A DNA stretch of 64,000 nucleotides from Faucicola sp902506215 (GCA_016888885.1 CP069437.1:2418001-2482000); one strand, 5' to 3'; shown: positions 34,783 to 43,883, counted from the stretch's first letter. Notes: a model not told the origin generated them from the letters alone. Program-made: numbers and translations.

Positions 34783-35424
34783 TTATAATCCATTCTCAAT
34801 CATATGCCCCATACGCGCTTTTTTGGTATTGAGATAGGCTTCATTGTGCGGGTTGACACCCACCAACAGCGGCACGCGCGCTACCACCTCAATACCAATA
34901 TCATTGAGATAGTCAATTTTGTTGGGGTTGTTGGTTATCAGCTTTACCTTATCCACACCGACATGCTCAAGCATCGGCTTGCACATCTCATAGGTGCGAG
35001 CATCGGCAGGCAAACCGAGCAGCAAATTGGCATCAAGCGTATCATGTCCTTGGTCTTGCAACGCGTAAGCTCGGATTTTATTGGTCAGTCCAATCCCGCG
35101 TCCTTCTTGGCGCAAATATAAAATCGCCCCGCAGCCGCCATCTTTAGCATAAGCTTGAATCATCTGCATGGTGGCATTGAGCTGGGGGCCGCAGTCGCAT
35201 TTAAGCGAACTAAAGGCATCCCCTGTTAAACATTCGCTATGAATGCGTACCAATGGGATTTTGGATTTATCAGCCGTGGGCAAACCTACCGTCAGCATGA
35301 CGTGTTCATGTTTACGATTGCCAAGCGCATCGCGTGCCGTGTCGTCCGTATCTTCAAACACATGAATATCAAATAGCCCGTGCGCTGTTGGTAAGGTTGC
35401 TTGCGTGATAAATTGATACGACAC
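34783..35424 (-). CDS. ribA: GTP cyclohydrolase II
   Basis: 213 residues. RibA opens GTP to start riboflavin synthesis. The zinc-site cysteines are in CLTGDAFSSLKCDCGPQL, and the catalytic block is YLRQEGRGIGLTNKIRAY. It is the stand-alone form, not fused to RibB. The start codon is GTG at 35424, with GGAGT upstream on the minus strand. No FMN riboswitch-like sequence was recognised before it. Confidence 0.96.
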   Translation of the reverse strand: MSYQFITQATLPTAHGLFDIHVFEDTDDTARDALGNRKHEHVMLTVGLPTADKSKIPLVRIHSECLTGDAFSSLKCDCGPQLNATMQMIQAYAKDGGCGAILYLRQEGRGIGLTNKIRAYALQDQGHDTLDANLLLGLPADARTYEMCKPMLEHVGVDKVKLITNNPNKIDYLNDIGIEVVARVPLLVGVNPHNEAYLNTKKARMGHMIENGL

Positions 35425-35925
35425 CCACTACTCCAAAAAAATGACCCACTGACCCAAACAACTGAACCAAGTCGGTAAACCCAAAAATAAAAGTGCCCTT
35501 TACATGAAGGCATTGATTAAAATATCAAGAAGGATAGCGTCATTACCCATCTTATCAATAAGCCGCAAGCTAGGCTCACATGCTATCTGAGGCAACTTTT
35601 TTGTCAAATTTTATCAAAGATTCAAGGCGCTAAGCTAAACTTTATAGAAGCTATAAGATACAATCTAAAATAGCGAGGTTTGATGTTTAATCAACAAAAA
35701 AATGCTATTATGCCACATTCATGCGCCACATTGGCAATTCAAAGCTGTTAATGCCAGCTTAGCCACCTAGATTTTCAAGCGCCCAACGCTTTGGCAGTCT
35801 GTCAACTTTGAGCCCGTATTTTGTGCCAATTTTGTGCCAACAATAAGGTGTCGATAGTCATTGTGCGTTTTAACTATTTATTTTTTTCACCTGTGTCAAC
35901 AGGGCTCATCGAGTGCCTGTAAGCA
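35425..35925. other. 501-base gap between divergent ribA and dxs
   Basis: AT-rich DNA without a credible gene. It contains an 11-bp perfect tandem repeat (ATTTTGTGCCA at 35818-35828 and 35829-35839). TTTGAT at 35679-35684 and TATTAT at 35706-35711 look promoter-like but are 21 bases apart, and TACAAT at 35659-35664 lacks a -35. I recognised no riboswitch or tRNA. Confidence 0.5.
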
Positions 35926-38088
35926 ATGAAAAGTGTCAGCCAAGATATGTCAAAAACTAAAATAGCTAACCAAAAATACCCATTAAAAACCTTTGATACC
36001 ATCCCTATGCTAAAGCCGTATACGCCGCTGCTCGATGGGGTGGACAGTCCTGCTGACCTAAAAAAAATGAGTACCGCGCAATTGCAGCAATTAGCCGATG
36101 AACTGCGCGAATTTTTGCTGTATACAACGGGCGTCAGTGGCGGGCATTTTGGTTCTAACCTTGGCGTCGTTGAGCTTACCATTGCACTGCATTATGTCTT
36201 TAATTCACCCAAAGACCAAATTGTCTGGGACGTAGGGCACCAAGCCTATCCCCACAAAATTTTAACGGGTCGCCGTGACAAGCTTACCACCATTCGTAGC
36301 CAACATGGGCTAACTGCCTTTCCTGAGCGTCATGAGTCTGAGTATGATACCTTTGGCGTTGGGCATTCATCGACGGCGATTTCTGCAGGGTTAGGTATGT
36401 CGCTTGCTATGCGCTATTTAGGCAAACGTGACAAAGTGGTTAGCATCGTCGGCGATGGGGCTATGACAGGCGGCATGGCGTTTGAAGCGATGAATGACGC
36501 GGTGCAGCAAAATGCCGATTTGATTGTGGTGCTCAACGATAATGACATGTCAATCTCACAGGCAACGGGCGGATTTTCTAAACATTTAGCCACCCTTTGG
36601 CAGCGTGGTTTGGCAGTCGATATCGATAAAAACGGTGATGCGATTTTTACCAAGCGCGTCATCTCCAGCGAAGACCGCCGTATTCGTCATTATTTGCACA
36701 TGGCAAACGAAGCTTTAGATGATTGGACCTCGCGTCTGCCCAATAAAATTGTCGAAAAATTGGCAGAAAAAGGTATTCCCAAACCCTCTCAGTTAGAGAC
36801 ATTGCCTGAGAAAATCGCCAATAAACTCATTGATGAAGTGTTCCCCGAAAACTTGTTTAAAGCCATCGGTTTTCAGTATTTTGGACCATTTGATGGGCAT
36901 GATGTTGCCAAATTGGCTCAAGTATTTGAACGGGTCAAGCAGCTAAAAGGGGCAGTACTTGTCCATGTGCATACGGTCAAAGGTAAAGGCTTTTTACCGG
37001 CAGAATGCGACCCGATTACTTATCATGCCATTACCAAACTTAAAAAAATCAACCCAGCGCAAGAAAAATCTGTGCCAGTTGACAGCCAAAAGCCGGCACC
37101 CACCACCGCCAAAAAATACTCGCAAGTGTTTGGTGAGTTTATCTGCGATAAAGCCGCCACTGACAAACAACTGATGGCGATTACCCCTGCGATGGCTGAA
37201 GGCTCAGGCATGACCGAATTTGCCAAGCGCTTTGCCAGCCAATTTTTTGATGTGGCGATTGCCGAGCAACATGCAGTGACCCTAGCGGGGGGCATGGCGA
37301 CCCAAGGCGTCAAACCGATTGTCGCGATTTACTCCACATTTTTACAACGTGGCTATGACCAACTGATTCACGATGTGGCTTTGCAAAATCTCAACGTGAT
37401 GTTCGCCATTGACCGTGCGGGCTTGGTCGGTGAAGACGGTGCGACCCATGCGGGGGTGTTTGACATCGCTTTTATGCGAACTGTGCCTAATATGGTGATT
37501 GCTTGTCCAAAAGATGAGAATGAGTGCTATAACTTACTTAATACCTGTTATGAGCATATTGGACCCTCTGCGGTGCGTTATCCACGCGGTAATGGCATTG
37601 GCGCAGAGATTGATAAAAACCAAGCGATGTATCCAATCGGTAAGGCAGCGCTTGAGCAGACTATTGATGCCACTGCTGCAGGTACTGGCAACGTGGCGAA
37701 AAAAGTTGCGGTGCTTGCTTTTGGTACCATGGTAAAGACGGCGGTTACGGCGTGTCAAAACTTAGCCGAAACTTACCCAACGACGACGTTTTTTGTTTAT
37801 AATATGCGGTTTGTTAAACCGTTAGACAGCGAATTACTGGATACGCTATTGGCGCAAAACTGCTCCATTGTTACCCTTGAAGAACACCAAGTCATGGGCG
37901 GTGCCGGTAGTGCGGTCAATGAATACCTCGTTGCCCAAGCAGCAAAAACAAGTCAAGCCTTGCCAACGCTACTTAATATCGGTATCCCCGATAAATATAT
38001 CGCGCATGGCAGCCCTGAGCAGCAATTAGCCGATTGTGGGCTAGATGTCGCGGGTGTGGTCAAACAGATGCAAACGATTTTGTCATAA
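35926..38088 (+). CDS. dxs: 1-deoxy-D-xylulose-5-phosphate synthase with extra segments
   Basis: 720 residues. DXS condenses pyruvate and glyceraldehyde-3-phosphate with thiamine diphosphate, the entry to the MEP isoprenoid pathway. Present are SGGHFGSNLGVVELT, the ThDP motif GDGAMTGG with NDNDMSIS, the catalytic-domain block AIAEQHAVTLAGG and DRAGLVGEDGATHAG. It is about 100 residues longer than E. coli DXS (620). The excess includes an N-terminal extension of about 25, some 45 residues between about 228 and 308, rich in charged helices, and a short insertion near ATAAGTGNVA. The start is uncertain: ATG at 35926 and 35947 both lack a strong ribosome binding site. suhB follows after 35 bases. 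Confidence 0.95.
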   Translation: MKSVSQDMSKTKIANQKYPLKTFDTIPMLKPYTPLLDGVDSPADLKKMSTAQLQQLADELREFLLYTTGVSGGHFGSNLGVVELTIALHYVFNSPKDQIVWDVGHQAYPHKILTGRRDKLTTIRSQHGLTAFPERHESEYDTFGVGHSSTAISAGLGMSLAMRYLGKRDKVVSIVGDGAMTGGMAFEAMNDAVQQNADLIVVLNDNDMSISQATGGFSKHLATLWQRGLAVDIDKNGDAIFTKRVISSEDRRIRHYLHMANEALDDWTSRLPNKIVEKLAEKGIPKPSQLETLPEKIANKLIDEVFPENLFKAIGFQYFGPFDGHDVAKLAQVFERVKQLKGAVLVHVHTVKGKGFLPAECDPITYHAITKLKKINPAQEKSVPVDSQKPAPTTAKKYSQVFGEFICDKAATDKQLMAITPAMAEGSGMTEFAKRFASQFFDVAIAEQHAVTLAGGMATQGVKPIVAIYSTFLQRGYDQLIHDVALQNLNVMFAIDRAGLVGEDGATHAGVFDIAFMRTVPNMVIACPKDENECYNLLNTCYEHIGPSAVRYPRGNGIGAEIDKNQAMYPIGKAALEQTIDATAAGTGNVAKKVAVLAFGTMVKTAVTACQNLAETYPTTTFFVYNMRFVKPLDSELLDTLLAQNCSIVTLEEHQVMGGAGSAVNEYLVAQAAKTSQALPTLLNIGIPDKYIAHGSPEQQLADCGLDVAGVVKQMQTILS

Positions 38089-38123
38089 ATTTTAGATTTT
38101 TATCCTTCAACAAAAGGTCAATT

Positions 38124-38957
38124 ATGGAACCGATGGTCGTCATGGCAGCCCGCGCTGCACAAAAAGTAGGTCAAGAGATTTTAAATGCACACAACAATCG
38201 CCACAAGCTAGAGTTCACGATTGAAAGCAAAGGCTTAGATGGTTTGGTGACCCAAATTGACCGTTATAGCGAAGAATTATTGATTGCGATGCTCAAAGAA
38301 AGCTACCCAACCCACTCGTTTTTGGGCGAAGAATTTGGGCTACAAGAAGGCAAGGGCAATGATAAAGACTGGTGTTGGGTCATTGATCCATTAGATGGTA
38401 CTCACAATTTTATTCATGGCTTACCGCATTTTTGTGTCTCAATAGGCGTGCAAAAAAATGGCGTCACCGAACATGGCATCATCTATGACCCTGTGCGTGA
38501 TGAGATGTTCTCAGCCAGTCGTGGTAAAGGCGCGCGCCTCAACCAGCGCCGTATCAGCGTCAGTGAGCATAAAACCATTGATGGCGGCTTTTTTACCACA
38601 GGTCATCCGCTTGAGCGTAACCGCGCGGAAGGTAAAGTATCGTATGCCAAAGAGCATTTTGAAAGCTTACAAAAAATCTGCGAGCAAGGCGGTCAAGTGC
38701 GCCGTGTGGGTTCAGCCGCGCTGGATTTGGCATATGTAGCAGCGGGACGGTTTGATGGTTATTTTGAAATGTCTATCAAACCTTGGGATATCTGCGCTGG
38801 TGAATTGATTGTCACTGAAGCGCGCGGTACTGTGGTTGACCATACAGGCGCGCACAATGCCATGCAAACAGGTTCTATCTTTGCGGCAAATATCAAACTG
38901 TTAAAACCATTGATGCAAACCGTGGTGCCAGTTTGGGGCAGTGCCGTAAAAGGCTGA
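38124..38957 (+). CDS. suhB: Inositol-1-monophosphatase family protein SuhB
   Basis: 277 residues from ATG at 38124, with AAAGG 10 bases upstream; the longer frame back to 38034 overlaps dxs. Metal-binding motifs of the family are LGEEFG, DPLDGTHNF and WDICAGELIVTEA. SuhB dephosphorylates inositol monophosphate in vitro, but in enterobacteria it mainly acts with Nus factors in rRNA antitermination. A terminator follows. Confidence 0.94.
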   Translation: MEPMVVMAARAAQKVGQEILNAHNNRHKLEFTIESKGLDGLVTQIDRYSEELLIAMLKESYPTHSFLGEEFGLQEGKGNDKDWCWVIDPLDGTHNFIHGLPHFCVSIGVQKNGVTEHGIIYDPVRDEMFSASRGKGARLNQRRISVSEHKTIDGGFFTTGHPLERNRAEGKVSYAKEHFESLQKICEQGGQVRRVGSAALDLAYVAAGRFDGYFEMSIKPWDICAGELIVTEARGTVVDHTGAHNAMQTGSIFAANIKLLKPLMQTVVPVWGSAVKG

Positions 38958-38973
38958 TGCTGTTGTGACACTA

Positions 38974-39003
38974 AAAACGCGCTAATCCATAGCGCGTTTT
39001 TTA
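38974..39003 (+). terminator. Terminator of dxs-suhB
   Basis: AAAACGCGCTA at 38974-38984 pairs with TAGCGCGTTTT at 38990-39000 around ATCCA; the T-run continues to 39002. Confidence 0.88.
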
Positions 39004-39064
39004 TTTCATAATCAATTCGTAAAAAAATAGGTTAAGCTAAAGAGAATAAGCTAAAGCGGCTAAA

Positions 39065-39097
39065 TAAAAACGGCAATCAATATTCACTGATTGCCGT
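39065..39097 (-). terminator. Terminator of fdxA (minus strand)
   Basis: ACGGCAATCA at 39070-39079 pairs with TGATTGCCGT at 39088-39097. Read on the minus strand the hairpin is followed by TTTTTATTTA, so it ends transcripts coming from mutS-fdxA. Confidence 0.8.
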
Positions 39098-39115
39098 CCT
39101 CGTTCTATATGCTGT

Positions 39116-39157
39116 TTTATAGCATGTTGTTTATAGCATCTTATTTATAGTATCTTG
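39116..39157. repeat. Three tandem 14-bp repeats
   Basis: Copies TTTATAGCATGTTG (39116-39129), TTTATAGCATCTTA (39130-39143) and TTTATAGTATCTTG (39144-39157) follow each other without spacer, between fdxA and its terminator. They would be in the 3' untranslated part of the fdxA transcript. Confidence 0.85.
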
Positions 39158-39191
39158 CTAAAAATCACCTAACTGGCGTATATTAGAAGGG

Positions 39192-39515
39192 CTATCTTTC
39201 AAGATATTGTAGTTTGTTTGGCACGCCATCCCATTCTTTGGCATCGGGTAGTGGGTCGCGCCTGGCTGAGATGTTTGGCCATTTTTCAGCGAGTTCTGCA
39301 TTCAGTTCGATGTATATTTCTTGACCTTTTGGTACTTCATCTTCTGAGAAAATCGCATTGGCAGGGCATTCTGGCTCACACAGCGCACAGTCAATACATT
39401 CATCAGGATGGATGACCAAAAAATTCGGACCTTCATAGAAACAGTCCACAGGACAGACTTCAACGCAGTCAGTATATTTACAACGAACACAGTTATCAGT
39501 AACGACGAAAGTCAT
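39192..39515 (-). CDS. fdxA: Seven-iron ferredoxin
   Basis: 107 residues starting MTFVVTDNCVRCKYTDC. The cysteine pattern is that of Azotobacter-type ferredoxin I: C9, C17 and C50 for the 3Fe-4S cluster, C21, C40, C43 and C46 for the 4Fe-4S cluster. It carries low-potential electrons in the cytoplasm; its partner is not known. The frame is open 14 codons further upstream, but the family start is at 39515. It lies downstream of mutS on the same strand, a common pairing in this group. Confidence 0.95.
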   Translation of the reverse strand: MTFVVTDNCVRCKYTDCVEVCPVDCFYEGPNFLVIHPDECIDCALCEPECPANAIFSEDEVPKGQEIYIELNAELAEKWPNISARRDPLPDAKEWDGVPNKLQYLER

Positions 39516-39575
39516 GGCGGTGGCTACCTTTTTTAGTTGCACAAATGTTAAAAGCATAAAAAATACAATCGTATT

Positions 39576-39604
39576 ATTTTAGCGCGTTACGCTTTTTTTA
39601 ACAA
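39576..39604 (-). promoter_or_regulatory. Candidate sigma-70 promoter for fdxA
   Basis: On the minus strand TTGTTA (39604-39599) and TAAAAT (39581-39576) are 17 bases apart. The -35 lies within the last codons of mutS. This would let fdxA be made independently of mutS. Confidence 0.5.
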
Positions 39605-42475
39605 TTCCTTTAATGAATAAATAAATTCTAACGCCTGTTTCGGCGTCAGCTCGTCAGGGTTTAGGGCTTTTAGTTGCTGAGTAAGTTTATATTCATCAGT
39701 TTTCAACGTTTGATAGTCAGTCCCTGCACTTTGCAAATCCAGACCCATTTGTTTCTCGTCTTTTGGTGGATAGGGTAAAGGATTATTTGCCAAGCTTTTT
39801 TGTTCACTTTGGTTATCCAAATAATATTGCGCTTGGGCTAATAAGTCTTGCGGCAAACCTGCCATTTTGGCGACATGCAATCCAAAACTGCGATGCGTCG
39901 CCCCCGGTGCGATTTTATGCAATAGCAGTAACTGCCCGTTGATTTCTTGGGTGACAAGGTGTTGATTAAACATTTTGGGGTGGCGCTCAGCCAGTTCCGT
40001 GAGCTCAAAATAATGGGTGGCAAATAGGGTCAAACAGCCGATTTTTTCTGCTAAATAATTTACGCACGCATGCGCAATCGCTAGACCATCTTGGGTGCTG
40101 GTGCCACGACCGACTTCATCCATGAGTACCAACGAGTTGGCATTGGCTTGGTTCATGATATTGGCGGTTTCGATCATCTCGACCATAAAGGTTGATTTAC
40201 CACTTGCCAAGTCATCTGCTGAGCCAATGCGGGTAAAAATCCGCTCAATACGACCGAGTGTCACCGACTGCGCAGGGACATACGCCCCACAACAAGCAAG
40301 TAGTACGATGAGAGCGGTTTGACGCATGTAGGTCGACTTACCGCCCATATTGGGCCCTGTGATGAGCATTAGGCGTTCAAGTTGGCTGGCTGTCCCCATG
40401 ACACAGTCATTGGCGACAAATGGGTCAAGTGATGACGTCTGATGGTGAGCTTGGCGTTGTTGACCTGCTTCAACCACGATATGGCGTCCGCCTTGGATAT
40501 TGAGGCTTGCGCTATCATCCGTGGTATTAAACAACGGGCGGCACCAGTTTTTACTATGATGAGAGCGATTCTGTAAACGCGTTAGGCTGACCCAGTTGGC
40601 AAGTACGTCCAAATACCCAATCGCTTTGGCAAGGCGCTGCAGCTCACCAAGCTGAGACTTCAGCTGACCCAGCAGATTTTCATAGATACGTTTTTCAAGG
40701 GTCAACGCTTGCCCTTGAGCTGATAAATAGGATTCTTCAATGGTTTTGAGCGCTGGCGTGATAAAGCGTTCGGCATTTTTGAGCGTTTGACGGCGAGTAA
40801 AATATTCAGGCGCGTGCTTGGCTTGTAGGGCACTGAGTTCAAAATAAAATCCGCTCACTTTATTAAAGCCCACTTTGAGCATGGGCAGGTTGTTTTTTTG
40901 CCGCTCTTGCGCCGCCAATGCTTCCAAAGTTTGCTCGATATTGCCATGCAGATTTTGCCATTCATCAAGCTGTGGGTCATAACCCTTTTTTATCATGCCG
41001 CCATCACGGATGTGGGCGGGCGGCTCATCGACAATCGCTTGCTCTAGTAAGGCATGGATATTGGCAAAGCTATCAGTTAAGGCTAAGTCAGGTAGCTGTT
41101 TGATGAGCATGGCAAGCAAAGGCGTCTCAGCAGTTAGCGTGGTTATGGTGGTAAAATCAAAATGTTGCTGCAACTGCTTTGATAACGCTAACGCTTGCGC
41201 CAAGCTCAGCCGCAATTTGAGCAAATCGGTTGGTTTTGCTGAACCCAAGCCAATGCGTCCCCCAATGCGTTCGATATCGCTGATTTCGCTTAAGGTTTGT
41301 TTAAGCAATTCAAACGCCTCTATTGGTAATGTCATCAGTTGTTCAACCGCATCAAGCCTGCGGTTAATCAGGGTGACATTGCGTAGCGGTCGGTGCAAAT
41401 GATGCACTAAAGCGCGTTTACCCATCGGCGTTTGGCAATGATCAATCACCGATAACAGCGAAATACCCGATGCCAACACGGGTTTAAAAATTTCCAAATT
41501 TTGCTGACTGATAGTATCAAGCTGCAAAAAATCGCCGTTATGCTCGAGATGCAGGCTGCGAATATGGCGTAAATCAGCTTGCTGGGTCTGTTTGCCGTAA
41601 TGCAGCACAACCGACGCCGATGAGATGGCAAGCGGTTTTTGCTCAATGCCAAACCCTGCCAGCGTGGTGACACTTAGATGCTGGGTCAGATGTTCAAGTG
41701 CGTTATTGGGCAGAAAATAACTGTGCGGTTGTGACAAAATCGGCGGTAGGGTAGCTGTTGGGCTGTTTGCGCTCAGACAATCCTGCAAAAAATGTTGCCA
41801 CGCCTCAGACAACTGCTCATCTATCAGCACTTCACTGGGATCAAAGCGGGCGAGTGCGTTAGCAAGCTCGCTTTGTAGCTGGGCATGACTGTCGCAGTTA
41901 AGCTCAGTGACGCGGATTTGCCCTTGTGCCAAATCCAGCTGTGCTAATCCCACCGACATTTGCTGTTTGGCAAAGCTGATAGCGACGACCGTTGGCGTCT
42001 GCCCTTGGGTGATAAGGCTATCATCGGTCAGCGTTCCTGCGGTCAAGGTACGGACGACTTTACGTTCCATAATCTTAGCGGCATTGGTTTTTGTTGCCGT
42101 GTTTTTTGCTGTGCTTTTTGCTGCAGTGTCTGTTGCTACAGTGTTTTCTTCAAGGCTGTCTTCTGGCTTTTCTTCTTCGACTTGTTCACAGACCACCACG
42201 GTTTGCCCGGCATTAATCAGCCGAGCAATATAGCCGTCTGCCGAATGAAATGGCACACCTGCCATCGGGATGGTATTGCCCTGTTTATCTTTGCCGCGTC
42301 GGGTCAAGGTGATGCCCAAAATATCGGCAGCAAGCTTGGCATCATCAAAAAACAGCTCATAGAAATCACCCATCCGGTACAGCACCAAGGCATGCGGATA
42401 ATCCGCTTTTAGGGTGAGATATTGCTGCATCATGGGAGTGTGATGGTCAAGATTGTGAGGCATGGTCTGGGGCAT
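39587..42475 (-). CDS. mutS: DNA mismatch repair protein MutS
   Basis: 962 residues. MutS recognises mismatches and recruits MutL. The mismatch-reading Phe-x-Glu is F38-Y-E40 in MGDFYELF; the ATPase has Walker A GPNMGGKST with K713, and later DEVGRGTSTQDG. It is about 110 residues longer than E. coli MutS. One excess segment is clear: residues about 101-133, between VCEQVEE and ERKVVR, form a Lys/Ala/Thr/Asn-rich low-complexity insertion. A polar segment of similar kind precedes the C-terminal end. The reading frame is intact, so a mutator state is not suggested. Confidence 0.96.
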   Translation of the reverse strand: MPQTMPHNLDHHTPMMQQYLTLKADYPHALVLYRMGDFYELFFDDAKLAADILGITLTRRGKDKQGNTIPMAGVPFHSADGYIARLINAGQTVVVCEQVEEEKPEDSLEENTVATDTAAKSTAKNTATKTNAAKIMERKVVRTLTAGTLTDDSLITQGQTPTVVAISFAKQQMSVGLAQLDLAQGQIRVTELNCDSHAQLQSELANALARFDPSEVLIDEQLSEAWQHFLQDCLSANSPTATLPPILSQPHSYFLPNNALEHLTQHLSVTTLAGFGIEQKPLAISSASVVLHYGKQTQQADLRHIRSLHLEHNGDFLQLDTISQQNLEIFKPVLASGISLLSVIDHCQTPMGKRALVHHLHRPLRNVTLINRRLDAVEQLMTLPIEAFELLKQTLSEISDIERIGGRIGLGSAKPTDLLKLRLSLAQALALSKQLQQHFDFTTITTLTAETPLLAMLIKQLPDLALTDSFANIHALLEQAIVDEPPAHIRDGGMIKKGYDPQLDEWQNLHGNIEQTLEALAAQERQKNNLPMLKVGFNKVSGFYFELSALQAKHAPEYFTRRQTLKNAERFITPALKTIEESYLSAQGQALTLEKRIYENLLGQLKSQLGELQRLAKAIGYLDVLANWVSLTRLQNRSHHSKNWCRPLFNTTDDSASLNIQGGRHIVVEAGQQRQAHHQTSSLDPFVANDCVMGTASQLERLMLITGPNMGGKSTYMRQTALIVLLACCGAYVPAQSVTLGRIERIFTRIGSADDLASGKSTFMVEMIETANIMNQANANSLVLMDEVGRGTSTQDGLAIAHACVNYLAEKIGCLTLFATHYFELTELAERHPKMFNQHLVTQEINGQLLLLHKIAPGATHRSFGLHVAKMAGLPQDLLAQAQYYLDNQSEQKSLANNPLPYPPKDEKQMGLDLQSAGTDYQTLKTDEYKLTQQLKALNPDELTPKQALEFIYSLKELLKKA

Positions 42476-42495
42476 AATAGTTAAACGTTATAAAG

Positions 42496-42547
42496 TTAAG
42501 CAACAGGTGCTTTTGTCGCACCATGTCGAGTGTGTGAGGTTGCTTAA
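42496..42547. other. Nested inverted repeats between the deaminase gene and mutS
   Basis: TTAAGCAAC (42496-42504) pairs perfectly with GTTGCTTAA (42539-42547) and encloses a smaller stem GGTGC (42506-42510) with GCACC (42518-42522). No T-run follows on the minus strand, so it is not a typical terminator. It lies in the 119-base spacer just before mutS. Confidence 0.55.
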
Positions 42548-42594
42548 GGCTGGGATGCAGGTTATTTCTTGCTTCTTCCAGCTTATTTAAAAGC

Positions 42595-43605
42595 TTAAAG
42601 CGATGCGATTTTTGAGATCCAATGCTGTTTTTCAGCATCATCTATAAAAGACGCGTTAAAGCTGTTGATTGCCAATTGTTTGATATCGTCATTGGATAGC
42701 GCTAACGCCTGCTCAATGGCGACAAAGTTGTCATTCATATAGCCACCAAAATACGCTGGGTCATCTGAGTTTACGGTCACGCACACGCCTTGGTGCAGCA
42801 TGGTTTTGATATTGTGCTCGCCCATGTCTTGCACCACTTTTAGTTTAAGGTTACTTAGCGGACACACCGTCAACGGCATTTGCTCAGCTATCAAGCGTTG
42901 CATGAGTTTATCATCTTCTGCCGAACGCACACCGTGATCGATACGATTGACCTTTAATAAATCCAACGCTTGCCAGACATACGCGGGATCGCCTTCTTCG
43001 CCCGCATGCGCAACCGTCAAAAACCCAAGCGCTCGCGCTTTGGCAAATACCCGTTCAAACTTGGCGGGCGGATTGCCCACTTCGCTAGAGTCAAGCCCCA
43101 CGCCAATGATATTATCTTTAAATGGTAAGGCCTGCTCAAGGGTGGCAAACGCGCTGTCTTCGCTCAAATGACGCAAAAAACACAAGATCCAATGTGAGGT
43201 GATACCCATTTTTGCTTTGGCATCTAAGCTGGCTTGATAAAGCCCTTGAAAACAGGTGGCAAAATTCACCCCCCGCTCAGTATGGGTCTGCGGGTCAAAA
43301 AAAATCTCCGTATGCACCACATTATCAGCCTGGCATTTTTCAAAATACGCCCACGCTAAATCATAAAAATCCTGCTGTTTTACCAAAACGTTTGCCCCGG
43401 CATAGTAGATATCCAAAAACGATTGTAAATTATGAAAATTGTAGGCATTTTTGACGTCTTCAATGGTTTGGTAGGGTATATCGATTTGGTTGCGTTTAGC
43501 GATGGCAAACATCAACTCCGGCTCAAACGTGCCTTCGATATGCACGTGGAGTTCGGCTTTGGGTAATTGATGAATCAGTTGTTGTGGCGTCAATGGGGCA
43601 GTCAT
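42595..43605 (-). CDS. Adenine/adenosine deaminase (adenine-deaminase-like ADD family)
   Basis: 336 residues of the amidohydrolase TIM-barrel. Metal ligands H20 and H22 are in ELHVHIEGTFEPE; later come VAHAGEEGDP, RIDHGVR and NSDDPAYFGGYM with the terminal Asp. The HIEGT signature, rather than HRHLDG, is found in the subgroup whose Pseudomonas member Pa0148 deaminates adenine, so adenine deaminase is at least as likely as adenosine deaminase. It would feed hypoxanthine into purine salvage. The product name cannot be settled from sequence alone. Confidence 0.88.
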   Translation of the reverse strand: MTAPLTPQQLIHQLPKAELHVHIEGTFEPELMFAIAKRNQIDIPYQTIEDVKNAYNFHNLQSFLDIYYAGANVLVKQQDFYDLAWAYFEKCQADNVVHTEIFFDPQTHTERGVNFATCFQGLYQASLDAKAKMGITSHWILCFLRHLSEDSAFATLEQALPFKDNIIGVGLDSSEVGNPPAKFERVFAKARALGFLTVAHAGEEGDPAYVWQALDLLKVNRIDHGVRSAEDDKLMQRLIAEQMPLTVCPLSNLKLKVVQDMGEHNIKTMLHQGVCVTVNSDDPAYFGGYMNDNFVAIEQALALSNDDIKQLAINSFNASFIDDAEKQHWISKIASL

Positions 43606-43883
43606 AGCAAACTCGATAGCATAATGGCAAAGATGGGGTTAAAATCTTCCAAGAAAATTTCAACAATGAAAATTTCGAACATAAAGCTCAATTATGGGGA
43701 TGGATTGATAAAGATAAAGGTAATAGAGGCAAGCGGTTCAAACTTACAGGCTGTCATAACCTTGTATCTAAAAAAAGCAAACCCATATATAATAGCAAAA
43801 TTTATTTTGAACACCTTTATTAACCGTCATCGTATTAAAAGTCATCGCACTTATTGATTTGAGCACTTTAGGAAAATCCTCGT
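43606..43883. other. 278-base gap before secA
   Basis: AT-rich DNA without a convincing gene; a 96-codon frame here overlaps the deaminase start and resembles nothing. AGGAAA at 43870-43875 serves secA. No SecM-like upstream coding region was recognised. Confidence 0.4.

Noticed and set aside
35425..35925. FMN or thiamine riboswitch between ribA and dxs
   Set aside because: I looked for the conserved FMN (AGGG...GAGGAT) and TPP (CTGAGA) cores and did not find them in order.
41907..42412. Plus-strand frames opposite the MutS N-terminal region
   Set aside because: They mirror the low-complexity insertion of mutS and have no ribosome binding site.
43567..43857. 96-codon plus-strand frame before secA
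   Set aside because: It starts inside the deaminase gene on the other strand, lacks a ribosome binding site and resembles no protein.
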